Part shown: piece after piece, positions 36,216-44,717 of the stretch
Numbering within the stretch: the first letter of the stretch is position 1
Layout: each line of letters starts with the position of its first letter
NCBI RefSeq assembly: GCF_001632775.1
Contig: NZ_CP015249.1
Location: forward strand, 1 to 64,000
Source of the DNA: Dokdonella koreensis DS-123
GTDB lineage: Bacteria; Pseudomonadota; Gammaproteobacteria; Xanthomonadales; Rhodanobacteraceae
Direction: 5' to 3'
Length of the DNA: 64,000 bases
Notes under the pieces: generated by a model
Seen by the model: the letters and a program-made list of their open reading frames with translations, nothing else
Databases searched by the model: none
Told to the model about the DNA's origin: nothing
Program-made: the position numbers and the translations under genes

Positions 36216-36887
36216 CTAGTGCAGCGTGCGTCCGCCGCGCCGGCGCTGCATGCCGGGCCGGCGCGATGCCGCGGCGTCTTGGGCGGCGCGCTGCTCCTCG
36301 GCGCTCGGTGGGTGGTTGCGCCAGTAGTCGGCGACGGCCGCGACCACGCTGGGGATGTGCGCCAGGCACTCGTCGTACTCCTCGTCGCTGAGTTCGGCGA
36401 ACTCGGCGTCGGCTTCGAACACGCCGTCGTCGATCGCCAGCGCGATGATCGGGCCGAGCAGTTCCATCAGCTGCGTGTCCTGCCCCAGGCGTGATTCCCA
36501 GGCGGACGCGCGCAGGTCGATGCCGCGGCTGAAGCCTTCGCACCAGCCGCGCGCGGTGTACACCGTGCTGCCTTCGTCGTCGTCGTCGACCTCGCCGAGG
36601 ATCGGCTCGTAGGCACCGGTTTCCAGTTCCGGCGCGATCGAGTCGTTGAGGTGCGCCAGCAGCTGTAGCACGCGCTGGCCTTCCGCCGGATCGGTGAACG
36701 GCTCGTGCAGCACGTCGGGCAGCCATTCCTCGGGCTTGGCCGGGGCCGGGCCGATCGCCAGTGCGGTCAGCAGGCCGTGCACGCCGTCGAGCAGCAGGTC
36801 CTCGTCGCCGCCGTGCGCACGCAGGAACTGGTCCAGTTCCTCCAGCTCGGAGTCGCTCGGAGACGAGGGCCAGTCATGATCAGTCAT
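36216..36887 (-). CDS. UPF0149 (YecA/YgfB) family protein
   Basis: A 223-residue acidic protein of the UPF0149 family (SELEELDQFLRAHGG near the start, LDGVHGLLTALAIGP, WCEGFSRGIDLR, LSDEEYDECLAHIPSVVAAV). There is no C-terminal SEC-C zinc motif; it ends in an Arg-rich tail. Its ATG (36887) overlaps the last 8 nt of the exonuclease III gene, so it is translationally coupled to xth. A further-upstream TTG at 36893 is a possible but weaker start. Function unknown. Confidence 0.85.
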   Translation of the reverse strand: MTDHDWPSSPSDSELEELDQFLRAHGGDEDLLLDGVHGLLTALAIGPAPAKPEEWLPDVLHEPFTDPAEGQRVLQLLAHLNDSIAPELETGAYEPILGEVDDDDEGSTVYTARGWCEGFSRGIDLRASAWESRLGQDTQLMELLGPIIALAIDDGVFEADAEFAELSDEEYDECLAHIPSVVAAVADYWRNHPPSAEEQRAAQDAAASRRPGMQRRRGGRTLH

Positions 36888-37650
36888 CGGCAAGTTCCAG
36901 AAGGGCGGGCGCGTGGTCGGACGGGCGTTCCCAGGCGCGGGGGATGCGGTCGATAGTGGCGGCGCGCGCGCGCGCCTTCAAGCGTTCGCCGGCCAGCACC
37001 AGGTCGATGCGCAGGCCGAGGTTGCGTCGGAAGCCGGCCTGCCGGTAGTCCCACCAGCTGTAGTGGCCCGGATCGGCGTCGAACAGGCGGAAACTGTCGA
37101 GCAAGCCCAGGTCCAGCAGCCGGCGCAGCGCTTCGCGCTCCGGCGTCGAGCACAGGATCTGTTCATGCCAGGCCACCGGGTCGTGCACGTCGCGATCGTC
37201 CGGGGCGATGTTGAAATCGCCCATGACGACCAGCCGCGGATCGTTGCGCAGCTCGCCCGCGAGGAATGCGGAGACCTTGGCCAGCCAATCGAGCTTGTAG
37301 GCGTACTTCTCGCTGCCGACGGCCTGGCCGTTGACGACGTACAGGTTGGCGACCCTGAGCTCGCCGACGGTCGCGACCAGCACGCGCCGCTGCGGATCGT
37401 CCAATCCCGGGATGTCGGTGACGACGTCCAGGATCGGCTGGCGCGCCATCAGGGCGACGCCGTTGTAGGTCTTCTGGCCGGAGAACGCGACGTGGTAGCC
37501 GAGCGCCTCGATCGCGGCGCGCGGGAACTTGGCGTCCTCCAGCTTGGTTTCCTGCAGCGCGAGCACGTCCGGCTGCGCCGATGCGCACCACAGCTCGACG
37601 TGCGGCAGGCGGACGTTCAGTGAATTGACGTTCCAGGTGGCGATTCGCAT
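36880..37650 (-). CDS. xthA: Exodeoxyribonuclease III (AP endonuclease)
   Basis: A 256-residue enzyme of the exonuclease III/APE1 family, which cleaves at abasic sites and removes 3'-blocking groups in base-excision repair. Motifs seen are WNVNSLNVRLPHV, LQETKLED (metal-binding Glu), GDFNIAPDDRDVHDP (Asp/Asn) and the C-terminal SDHAPALLEL (catalytic Asp-His). The ATG at 37650 begins MRIATWNVNS, the family's standard start. On the minus strand TACAAT (37768-37763) is a likely -10, and a 7-bp hairpin (37736-37753) lies in the leader. Confidence 0.95.
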   Translation of the reverse strand: MRIATWNVNSLNVRLPHVELWCASAQPDVLALQETKLEDAKFPRAAIEALGYHVAFSGQKTYNGVALMARQPILDVVTDIPGLDDPQRRVLVATVGELRVANLYVVNGQAVGSEKYAYKLDWLAKVSAFLAGELRNDPRLVVMGDFNIAPDDRDVHDPVAWHEQILCSTPEREALRRLLDLGLLDSFRLFDADPGHYSWWDYRQAGFRRNLGLRIDLVLAGERLKARARAATIDRIPRAWERPSDHAPALLELADD

Positions 37651-38003
37651 GGTCGGGACGAGGTCCGTTTTCTGAAGGGGGGCAGCGTCCCGGGCCCGCG
37701 TGAGGGTCCCGAGACACACGGCTGCGGAAGCGCCACGGCCGGTTTCCCGGCCGATACCCGGGATTGTATTTCAGCGACCGCGCAAAGCCGCGGGTTTGCC
37801 GGAAACGGCCCTGCCGTGCGGCAGACAGGCGCCCCGCCGATGCGACATCCCGCGCACTCCCGGCCGCTCGGCCGGAACGCGCCGCCGGCGCGTCGGTCCG
37901 CGCGCGGTTCGTCCACCGTCCGTGAGCCACTTTTCGCGAAACCCACGCATAGCGGATCGAACGGGCGGTCGATGCCCGACCTGCGATCCAACGGGAGCCC
38001 GGC
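37651..38003. other. Divergent intergenic region between xthA and lipoprotein gene
   Basis: About 350 bases. Features seen are a perfect 7-bp hairpin (CGGCCGG-TTTC-CCGGCCG, 37736-37753) and, on minus, TACAAT at 37768-37763. The lipoprotein start at 38004 has a GGGAG site shortly before it. No gene recognised. Confidence 0.45.
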
Positions 38004-39299
38004 GTGAACCTGAGCAAGCCGATCGAAGCGGTGGTGTTGAGTGTGCTGGTCGTCCTGGCCGGGTGTTCGGAGGCAGGCGGCGACCGCGCAACAGCGGGCG
38101 GATCGCCGCCGGCCGCGCCGGTCGCCGGGCGGTCCGAGGCCGGAACCGCGGACGAGCGTGCGGCGAAGATCGTCGAGGAGCACGCCAGAGGCGTGTTCTT
38201 CGATCGCCGGCCGGTGGTACGGCAGGCCCAGCAGATCGCGCGGGCATCCCGCCCCGCCGCGGACCGCCTGGAGCGCGTGGCGGTCATGGACCCGGCCGGG
38301 TTCGGCCAGCCGCTGCCGGCGCTGACGATCGAGGTCCCGATCGGCTGGGTCGCGCGGGGCGGCGTGGAATGGGACCGCGGCGTCGAATGCGTCGGCAATA
38401 CGCATGCGTTTCGCTGGAGCGCAGCCTCGCCGGATGGTTTCTACGAAGTGTCGCTGCTGCCGAAGCTGTCGTGGCAGGTGCAGTCGGCGCCCGGTGGGAT
38501 CGTGCCGATGAACCCATGCGCGGCCGCGCCGATGGCGACGGCGCGCCAGTACCTGGAACACCTCGTGCGCAGCGCGCGGCCGGCGGCGCAGGTGATCGCC
38601 TACCGCGACCGCCCCGATCTGGTCGCGCAGCAGCAGGCCGCGGCGCGGCAGTCCGGCGCGCCGCCGTCGACCGGCCTCCGCCTCGAAGCCGGCGAGCTGC
38701 TGATCGGCTATGTCCTGCAAGGGCAGGCGATGCGCGAAGCGATCGTGGCGAGCGTCACCTTTTCCGAGCTGCAGGGCACGATCGCGGCCTGGTCGGAAAC
38801 CGGCATCGCCTTGCGGGCGCCGGACGGCCTGCTCGACGCCGCCCTGCTCGAGCGCATCCGCGCCTCCGGACGCTACGAGAAGCCCTGGGCCGACCAGATG
38901 CTGGCCTGGTCGCGGCAGCACGTCGAGCGCGTCAACCAGCACCAGATCAGCTCGATCCAGCAGTGGCACGCGCGCCGCATGCGCGAGATCGACATCGCCG
39001 GCATGACGGCACGGCACCGCATCCGGATGGACACGATCGCCGATATCGGCCGGATCAACGACCGCATCGTCGCGCAGACCGGTGCCACCGGCGAACGCAT
39101 CCACGCCACGACCCTCGACGCGATCCAGGAAGTCCAGCCGTGGCGCGACCCGTCGTCAGGACAGCAGGTGGATCTGTCGATCCACTACGCCAATGCCTGG
39201 CAACTGGGCGATGGCCGCCAGTTCCTCACCAACGACGACACATTCGATCCCAACCGCGATCTGGGCATGGCCGGGCACCGGCTGGAGCCCGTGCGGTGA
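38004..39299 (+). CDS. Lipoprotein of unknown function
   Basis: A 431-residue protein from a GTG start with GGGAG upstream. The N-terminus is a lipoprotein signal (VVLAGCSE, Cys about 21) followed by a low-complexity Gly/Ala linker. The body has no recognised domain. It includes GWVARGGVEWDRGVEC, an ARQYLEHLV helix and a strongly helical region (LAWSRQHVERVNQHQISSIQ, ADIGRINDRI) that could be a coiled coil. It ends with a beta segment (NAWQLGDGRQFLTNDDTFDP). Located in the cell envelope. The propeller protein begins 35 nt downstream, so they are probably co-transcribed. Confidence 0.7.
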   Translation: MNLSKPIEAVVLSVLVVLAGCSEAGGDRATAGGSPPAAPVAGRSEAGTADERAAKIVEEHARGVFFDRRPVVRQAQQIARASRPAADRLERVAVMDPAGFGQPLPALTIEVPIGWVARGGVEWDRGVECVGNTHAFRWSAASPDGFYEVSLLPKLSWQVQSAPGGIVPMNPCAAAPMATARQYLEHLVRSARPAAQVIAYRDRPDLVAQQQAAARQSGAPPSTGLRLEAGELLIGYVLQGQAMREAIVASVTFSELQGTIAAWSETGIALRAPDGLLDAALLERIRASGRYEKPWADQMLAWSRQHVERVNQHQISSIQQWHARRMREIDIAGMTARHRIRMDTIADIGRINDRIVAQTGATGERIHATTLDAIQEVQPWRDPSSGQQVDLSIHYANAWQLGDGRQFLTNDDTFDPNRDLGMAGHRLEPVR

Positions 39300-39334
39300 C
39301 GACACCCCGTTTTCAATCGGCCAGAGGATTCGCC

Positions 39335-40462
39335 ATGCGTACGACGGCGGCATGTTTTTTCGCGGCTCTGCTTTCGCTGGCGGGTGCCGCGCAGGCGACC
39401 GGTAGTGCGTCGGAGGTGGCGCATCCCGAGGGCACCGGTACCTGGTCGCAACTGGGCGCGTTCGGTGCCAGCGGCTCGATCCGCGCGTTCACGGTCTTCG
39501 GCGGCGAGCTGGTGATGGGCGGCGAGTTCACGAGCATCGGCACGGCCAGCCACTTCTACGTCGCGCGATGGAACGGCACGGCCTGGTCCTCGCTCGGCAG
39601 CGGCATGAGCACCTACGTCCACGCGCTGACCGTCTACGGCGGCGAGCTGGTGGCCGCCGGCAACTTCACCACGGCCGGCGGCACGACGGTGAACCGGATC
39701 GCGCGATGGAACGGTTCGAGCTGGTCGCCGCTCGGCGGCGGCGTGAACGGTACGGTGCTGGCGCTGGCGGTGTACCAGGGCGAGCTGGTGGCGGCCGGTG
39801 GCTTCACGACCGCCGGCGGCGTCAGTGCGACCCGGATCGCGAAATGGAACGGCAGCCAGTGGACGCCGCTCGGAACCGGTATCGACGGCACCGTCCGCGC
39901 GCTGGCCGTCTACGACGGCGAGCTGGTGGCCGCAGGCGAGTTCTTCACCGCCGGCAGCGCGAGCGCCAGCCGGATCGCCAAATGGAACGGCACCGCCTGG
40001 TCGGCGCTCGGCTTCGGCGCCGACGATGCGGTGTTCGCACTGGCCGTCCACGGCAATGCCCTGGTCGCCGGCGGCGATTTCATCCGTGCCGGCGAGGTCA
40101 ATGCCGCCCGCGTCGCCCGCTGGAACGGGTCGGCCTGGTCGGCGCTCGGCAGCGGCGTCGACGACGTCGTGCGATCGCTGCACGTCTACAACGGCGAACT
40201 CGTGGCCGGTGGCCGTTTCCGCACGGCCGGCGGCATCGCGGCACCGCGCATCGCGAAATGGAACGGTGCGGCCTGGTCGGGCCTCGGTTCGGGCATCTCC
40301 AATGGCGGCTCGACCAGTGGCGTGGTGCAGGCGTTCGGTGTCTACGGCGCCGATCTCGGCGTCGGCGGGACCTTCAGCAACGCCGGCGGCACGCCGGTGC
40401 TGCACATGGCCCGGTGGCACGACAGCGGCAACGATCCGATCTTCCGCGGCAGCTTCGACTAG
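39335..40462 (+). CDS. Secreted seven-repeat beta-propeller-like protein
   Basis: A 375-residue protein with a signal peptide (AALLSLAGAAQATG) and seven repeats of about 46 residues with the pattern V-x-A-L-x-V-Y-x-G-E-L-V-A-A-G-x-F, then A-x-W-N-G-x-x-W-x-x-L-G. The length and number fit a seven-bladed propeller. It ends DPIFRGSFD, a shorter version of the D-x-I-F tail of other secreted proteins here. The TAG stop (40460-40462) is part of the CTAG at the left edge of a MITE-like element, so the insertion abuts the gene exactly. Likely exported; function unknown. Confidence 0.78.
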   Translation: MRTTAACFFAALLSLAGAAQATGSASEVAHPEGTGTWSQLGAFGASGSIRAFTVFGGELVMGGEFTSIGTASHFYVARWNGTAWSSLGSGMSTYVHALTVYGGELVAAGNFTTAGGTTVNRIARWNGSSWSPLGGGVNGTVLALAVYQGELVAAGGFTTAGGVSATRIAKWNGSQWTPLGTGIDGTVRALAVYDGELVAAGEFFTAGSASASRIAKWNGTAWSALGFGADDAVFALAVHGNALVAGGDFIRAGEVNAARVARWNGSAWSALGSGVDDVVRSLHVYNGELVAGGRFRTAGGIAAPRIAKWNGAAWSGLGSGISNGGSTSGVVQAFGVYGADLGVGGTFSNAGGTPVLHMARWHDSGNDPIFRGSFD

Positions 40463-40729
40463 GGCGTGTCATCAATCCCTCGGTAGGCCGCGCCGTTCTT
40501 GCGTGCGTCCGGGCCAAGGAAGAGGGAGGAAGTGGACGTGGGTCCACGCCCGAGCGATGACGCAGTCCCGGGCGCACGCAAGAGCGGCCCTACGGGTTGG
40601 CCCTGGAAAGCCGCCAGCGTGCGTTGCGCGGCTTGACCTGACGGCCAGTCAGGCGCGGCGCCACACACCACCCCCTGACGACTTTCCAGGGCCAACGCGA
40701 CCTGCCGGGGGATTGATGACACGCCCTAG
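40459..40729. mobile_element. MITE-like element with 34-bp terminal inverted repeats
   Basis: The ends (40459-40492 and 40696-40729) are inverted copies with about 31 of 34 matches; the outer 22 (CTAGGGCGTGTCATCAATCC and two more bases) are identical. Both ends show CTAG, the 4-bp target typical of IS5-family transposons. The inside has no transposase but a second inverted repeat (40597-40617 with 40675-40695, 19 of 21). Best read as a non-autonomous derivative of an IS5-type element. The CTAG target would have supplied the same TAG stop to the upstream gene before insertion. Confidence 0.7.
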
Positions 40730-40892
40730 CGCTTCGCCCGCACGCGCGCCGTGCACGCACCGGCCGCGGGTCGCGGCGCGCGCCGGTGCCCGCGCGCCGG
40801 GCCGGCGCGCACTGGCGGAAGTCCGGCATCGGCCGCTACGCTGCCCGGGCCGTCGCGGTCCGCGCCGGTTCCTACCGCGACGAGGCGTGCCG
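40730..40892. other. Short region between MITE and ltaE
   Basis: About 160 GC-rich bases with many GCGCGCC steps. No gene or clear promoter elements seen beyond a weak GAGG before the ltaE ATG. Confidence 0.35.
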
Positions 40893-41906
40893 ATGATCGA
40901 CCTGCGCAGCGACACCGTGACCCGGCCGACCGCGGCGATGCGCGCGGCGATGGCCGCCGCCGCCGTCGGCGACGACGTCTACGGCGACGACCCGACCGTG
41001 CACCGGCTGGAGGAGCGTCTGGCCGGCGACCTCGGTTTCGCCGCCGGCCTGTTCATGCCGAGCGGCACGCAGGCCAACCTGGTCGCCCTGCTCTGCCACT
41101 GCCAGCGCGGCGACGAATACCTGGTCGGCATGGAGGCGCACACCTACAAGTACGAAGGCGGCGGTGCCGCCGTGCTCGGCTCGATCCAGCCGCAGCCGAT
41201 CGTCCCGGCCGCCGACGGCAGCCTGCCGCTGCCGGCGCTGGCCGCCGCGGTGAAGCCGGACGATCCGCATTTCGCGCGCACGCGCCTGCTCGCGCTGGAG
41301 AACACCTGGCACGGCCGCGTGCTGCCGCAGGACTACGTCCAGGACGCCGCGGCGTGGGCGCGCTCGGTCGGCCTGGCGGTGCACCTGGACGGCGCGCGGC
41401 TGTTCAACGCGGCGGTCGCCTCGCGCGTGCCCGCGCGCACGCTGGCGGCGCCGTTCGACAGCGTATCGGTCTGCCTGTCCAAGGGCCTCGGCGCGCCGGT
41501 CGGCTCCGTGCTGCTCGGCAGCGCCGACCTGATCGCGGCCGCGCGCCGCTGGCGCAAGATGCTCGGCGGCGGCATGCGGCAGTCGGGGCTGCTCGCCGCG
41601 GCCGGCCTGCATGCGCTGGACCATCACGTCGAGCGGCTGGCCGAGGACCATGCGCGCGCGCAGCGGCTCGCCGCCGGCCTGGCCGACGCCGGCGTGGCGG
41701 TCCTCGGCCACCACACGAACATGGTCTTCATCGACGTGCCGCCGGCACGGCTGCAGGCGCTGGCCCGGCACCTGGAGGCCGGCGGCGTGCGCGCCAGCAT
41801 CGGCTACCTGCCGACCGTGCGCCTGGTCACCCACCTGGACGTCGACGACGCGGCGATCGACCGCGTCATCGAGGTCGTGCGCGCGTTTCAGGCCGCCAGG
41901 CCGTAG
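40893..41906 (+). CDS. ltaE: Low-specificity L-threonine aldolase
   Basis: A 337-residue PLP enzyme that splits L-threonine or L-allo-threonine into glycine and acetaldehyde. Family features are MIDLRSDTVTRPT at the start, GDDVYGDDPTV, SGTQANL (cofactor phosphate site), ENTWHG, HLDGARLFNA and the PLP lysine Lys197 in CLSKGLGAPVGS. The start is the ATG directly before the conserved IDLRSDT. Its 3' end overlaps the 3' end of the convergent oligopeptidase gene by 19 nt. It follows a MITE, with no obvious operon partner. Confidence 0.95.
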   Translation: MIDLRSDTVTRPTAAMRAAMAAAAVGDDVYGDDPTVHRLEERLAGDLGFAAGLFMPSGTQANLVALLCHCQRGDEYLVGMEAHTYKYEGGGAAVLGSIQPQPIVPAADGSLPLPALAAAVKPDDPHFARTRLLALENTWHGRVLPQDYVQDAAAWARSVGLAVHLDGARLFNAAVASRVPARTLAAPFDSVSVCLSKGLGAPVGSVLLGSADLIAAARRWRKMLGGGMRQSGLLAAAGLHALDHHVERLAEDHARAQRLAAGLADAGVAVLGHHTNMVFIDVPPARLQALARHLEAGGVRASIGYLPTVRLVTHLDVDDAAIDRVIEVVRAFQAARP

Positions 41907-43930
41907 CTGCGCAGCAGCGCATCCGGCGACGGCTCGCGGCCGCGGAACTCGACGAAGGACTCCAGCGCCGGTCGCGAGCCGCCGACTGCCAGCACCGCCT
42001 TGCGCCAGGCCGCGCCGACCGCACGGTCGAACACGCCCTCGGTCTCGAAGCGGTCGAACGCATCGGCGGACAGGACCTCGGCCCACAGGTAGCTGTAGTA
42101 GCCGGCCGCATAGCCTCCCGAGAAGATGTGCGTGAAGGTGTGCGGGAAGCGATGCCAGGCCGGCGGCACGATGACGGCCGTCTCGCGGCGCACCTCGGCG
42201 AGGATCTCCAGCGCGCGCGCGCCGCGTGCCGGGTCGTAGCGATGATGCAGCAGGAAGTCGAACAGGCCGAACTCGAGCTGGCGCACCAGGAACAACCCGG
42301 ACTGGAAGTTGCGCGCCGCCTGCATGCGCTCGAACAGCGCATCGGGCAGGCCCTCGCCGGTCTGCCAGTGGCGCGCGATCAGGGCCAGACCTTCGCGTTG
42401 CCAGGCGAAGTTCTCCATGAACTGGCTCGGCAGTTCCACCGCGTCCCACTCGACGCCGCTGATGCCCGAGACGCCGGCGAAATCGACCTCGGTCAGCATG
42501 TGGTGCAGGCCGTGGCCGAACTCGTGGAACAGCGTGACGACGTCGTCGTGGGTCAGCAGCGACGGCGTCGATCCGGTCGGCGGCGCGAAATTGCAGGTCA
42601 GGTAGGCGACCGGCAGCTGCAGGCCGTCGTCACGGCGGTAGCGCGTCGTGCACACGTCCATCCAGGCGCCGCCGCGCTTGCCGGTGCGTGCGTACAGGTC
42701 CACGTAGGCGCCGGCGAAGACCTGGCCCTGCGTGTCGAGCAGGTCGTAGTAGCACGCGTCCGGGTGCCACAGGTCGACATCGGTGCGCGGCCGGAAGGTG
42801 ACGCCGAGCACGCGCTCGACCACGGCGAACAATCCCTCCATGACGGCCGGCAATGGGAAGTACGGCTTGAGCTCCTCCTCGCTGAGCGCGTAGGTGCGCA
42901 TGCGCAGCTTCTCCGAGGCATAGGCCACGTCCCAGGGTTCGAGCGTGTCGATGCCCAGCGCCTGCGCGGCGAACGCGCGCAGCTCGGCCAGGTCGCGCTC
43001 GGCCATCGGCCGGGCCTTGGCGACGAAGTCGCGCAGGAACGCGATGACGGCGTCGGCCGACGGCGCCATCTTGGTCGCCAGCGATTCATCGGCGGCACTG
43101 GCGAAGCCCAGCAACTGGGCCGCCTCGTGCCGCAGTGCGACGATCTTCTCGATCCGCTCGCTGTTGTCGAAGCGGCCGCCGTCGGCGTTCTCCGAGGCTC
43201 GCGTGCCGTAGGCGCGATAGACGCGCGCGCGCAGCGCACGATCGTCGGCGTAGGTCAGCACCGCCTGCACGCTGGGCTGCTTGAGCGTGACCAGCCAGCC
43301 TTCCAGGTCCTTTTCCTGCGCATAGGCGCGCAGGACGGCCAGCCCGGACTCGGGGACCCCGGCAAGGGCCGCGACGTCGCCGACGTGCTCGCTCCAGGCG
43401 TCGGTGGCGTCCAGGACGGCCTCCTCGAACTCGGTCGAGAGCCGGGCCAGCTCGCTGGAGATCTCGCGATAGCGCGTGCGCGCCGGCTCTTCCAGCGCGA
43501 CGCCGGACAGCACGAAGTCGCGCAGCTCGTGCTCGACCACGGTGCGGGCGGCGCGCGGCAGGTCGGCGAAGCCGGGGCCTTCGGCCACCGCCTTCACGGC
43601 GGCGTAGAGCGCGCGGTTCTGGCCGAGCGCGGTGTTGAACGCGACGATCTTCTCCTGCGCGGCCGAGTAGGCCTTGCGCAGCGCGTCCGAGTCCTTGACG
43701 CCGTGCAGGTGGCCGACCGGCGACCAGGCGCGCGCCAGGCGGTCGTCCAGGCGCTCGGCCACCTGGATCACGCTGTCGTAGGTGCGTGGCGCGTCGGAAG
43801 CGAGCATGGCGTCGATGCCGGCCTGGTAGTCGGCCAGGATCGCGTCGATGGCCGGCTCGACGTGCTCGGGCCGGATCGTCGAGAAGCGTGGCAGGCCGCT
43901 CGGTGCGAGCAACGGGTTGGTGTCGGTCAT
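41888..43930 (-). CDS. prlC: Oligopeptidase A (M3 zinc metallopeptidase)
   Basis: A 680-residue cytoplasmic M3 peptidase, the usual length for OpdA/PrlC, which degrades oligopeptides such as cleaved signal peptides. The zinc motif is HEFGH in VTLFHEFGHGLHHMLTE, with a downstream Glu segment (SGVEWDAVELPSQFMENF). Other family segments are RPEHVEPAIDAIL, YFPLPAVMEGLFAVV and FSGGYAAGYYSYLWAEV. The start ATG at 43930 gives MTDTNPLLA. The 3' end overlaps ltaE. The SPOR-domain gene lies upstream on the same strand after a 40-nt gap, so they may be co-transcribed. Confidence 0.95.
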   Translation of the reverse strand: MTDTNPLLAPSGLPRFSTIRPEHVEPAIDAILADYQAGIDAMLASDAPRTYDSVIQVAERLDDRLARAWSPVGHLHGVKDSDALRKAYSAAQEKIVAFNTALGQNRALYAAVKAVAEGPGFADLPRAARTVVEHELRDFVLSGVALEEPARTRYREISSELARLSTEFEEAVLDATDAWSEHVGDVAALAGVPESGLAVLRAYAQEKDLEGWLVTLKQPSVQAVLTYADDRALRARVYRAYGTRASENADGGRFDNSERIEKIVALRHEAAQLLGFASAADESLATKMAPSADAVIAFLRDFVAKARPMAERDLAELRAFAAQALGIDTLEPWDVAYASEKLRMRTYALSEEELKPYFPLPAVMEGLFAVVERVLGVTFRPRTDVDLWHPDACYYDLLDTQGQVFAGAYVDLYARTGKRGGAWMDVCTTRYRRDDGLQLPVAYLTCNFAPPTGSTPSLLTHDDVVTLFHEFGHGLHHMLTEVDFAGVSGISGVEWDAVELPSQFMENFAWQREGLALIARHWQTGEGLPDALFERMQAARNFQSGLFLVRQLEFGLFDFLLHHRYDPARGARALEILAEVRRETAVIVPPAWHRFPHTFTHIFSGGYAAGYYSYLWAEVLSADAFDRFETEGVFDRAVGAAWRKAVLAVGGSRPALESFVEFRGREPSPDALLRSYGLAA

Positions 43931-43970
43931 GGTGTCGGGTGGTCCGTGATTCGGGGAGAGAGGCGCCGGG

Positions 43971-44642
43971 CTAGAAGCACGCGATGGCTTCCTCGCGCAG
44001 CTCCGGCGCGCCTTCGATGCGCGGCCGCCAGGCGATCGGCAGCTCGTCGCGGGTGGCGTAGTCGATCCAGTACTGCGGCATCTCCTCGGTGCGGGCGGTC
44101 ATCTGCGGCTTCAAGCCCAGCGCGGTGATCTCCGCGCGCCGCCGCTCGGCATTGACCTGGTCGCGGAACAGGCCCAGCGAGATCGTGTTCTGCTGGTCGC
44201 CGGCGGTGACGATGTAGTAGTCGCGCATGCCCCTGGCCGAAAGCGCCCGCGCCGCCGTCAGCGCGCGTTCGCGGGTCGGGAAGGCCGGCAGGTAGACCCA
44301 CCAGCCGCGCGATTGCGTGGCGCGGGTCTCGCGCGGGCGGATGCGGTTGACTAGCGGCGTCACCGCGGTCAGCGCGGCACGCTGGTCGGCCTGGGTCGCG
44401 AAGGGTCCGATGGTCTTGCAGACGTCGTTGCCGGCGGCGGCCGGCGTATCGGGCGCGGCGGCCAGCTCGGCGCTGGCCGCTTCGACGTCCTGGTCACGCT
44501 CGGACAGCAGTTCCAGTTGCGGCACCGTGGTTCCCGTCGGCACCGCCGAGGTCGGCGTGGCCTGGCGCGGCAGGGCGAAGATCCAGCCGGCGACGCCGAG
44601 ATTGAGCACCAGCAGCACCAGGAAGAGAAGGCGGATGAACAT
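43971..44642 (-). CDS. SPOR-domain membrane-anchored protein
   Basis: A 223-residue protein with one N-terminal membrane helix (LLFLVLLVLNLGVAGWIFAL), a Pro/Ala-rich linker and a C-terminal SPOR-like domain (about 125-195: WWVYLPAFPTRERALTAARAL, DYYIVTAGDQQNTISLGLF). SPOR domains bind denuded peptidoglycan and often locate proteins to the division site. The ATG at 44642 gives the membrane helix directly. Role in envelope or division is inferred from the domain. Confidence 0.8.
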   Translation of the reverse strand: MFIRLLFLVLLVLNLGVAGWIFALPRQATPTSAVPTGTTVPQLELLSERDQDVEAASAELAAAPDTPAAAGNDVCKTIGPFATQADQRAALTAVTPLVNRIRPRETRATQSRGWWVYLPAFPTRERALTAARALSARGMRDYYIVTAGDQQNTISLGLFRDQVNAERRRAEITALGLKPQMTARTEEMPQYWIDYATRDELPIAWRPRIEGAPELREEAIACF

Positions 44643-44717
44643 CGAATCGGTATCGGGGTCGGCGGGGTCCGGCAAGGATAGGGTTTTGCGTCACGCAGGA
44701 GTGTGCCGCGCCGCCGG

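Noticed and set aside
40459-40722. Small minus-strand open frame inside the MITE-like element
   Set aside because: Begins and ends within the inverted repeats, shows no transposase or other motif, and is explained by the element's palindromic sequence.
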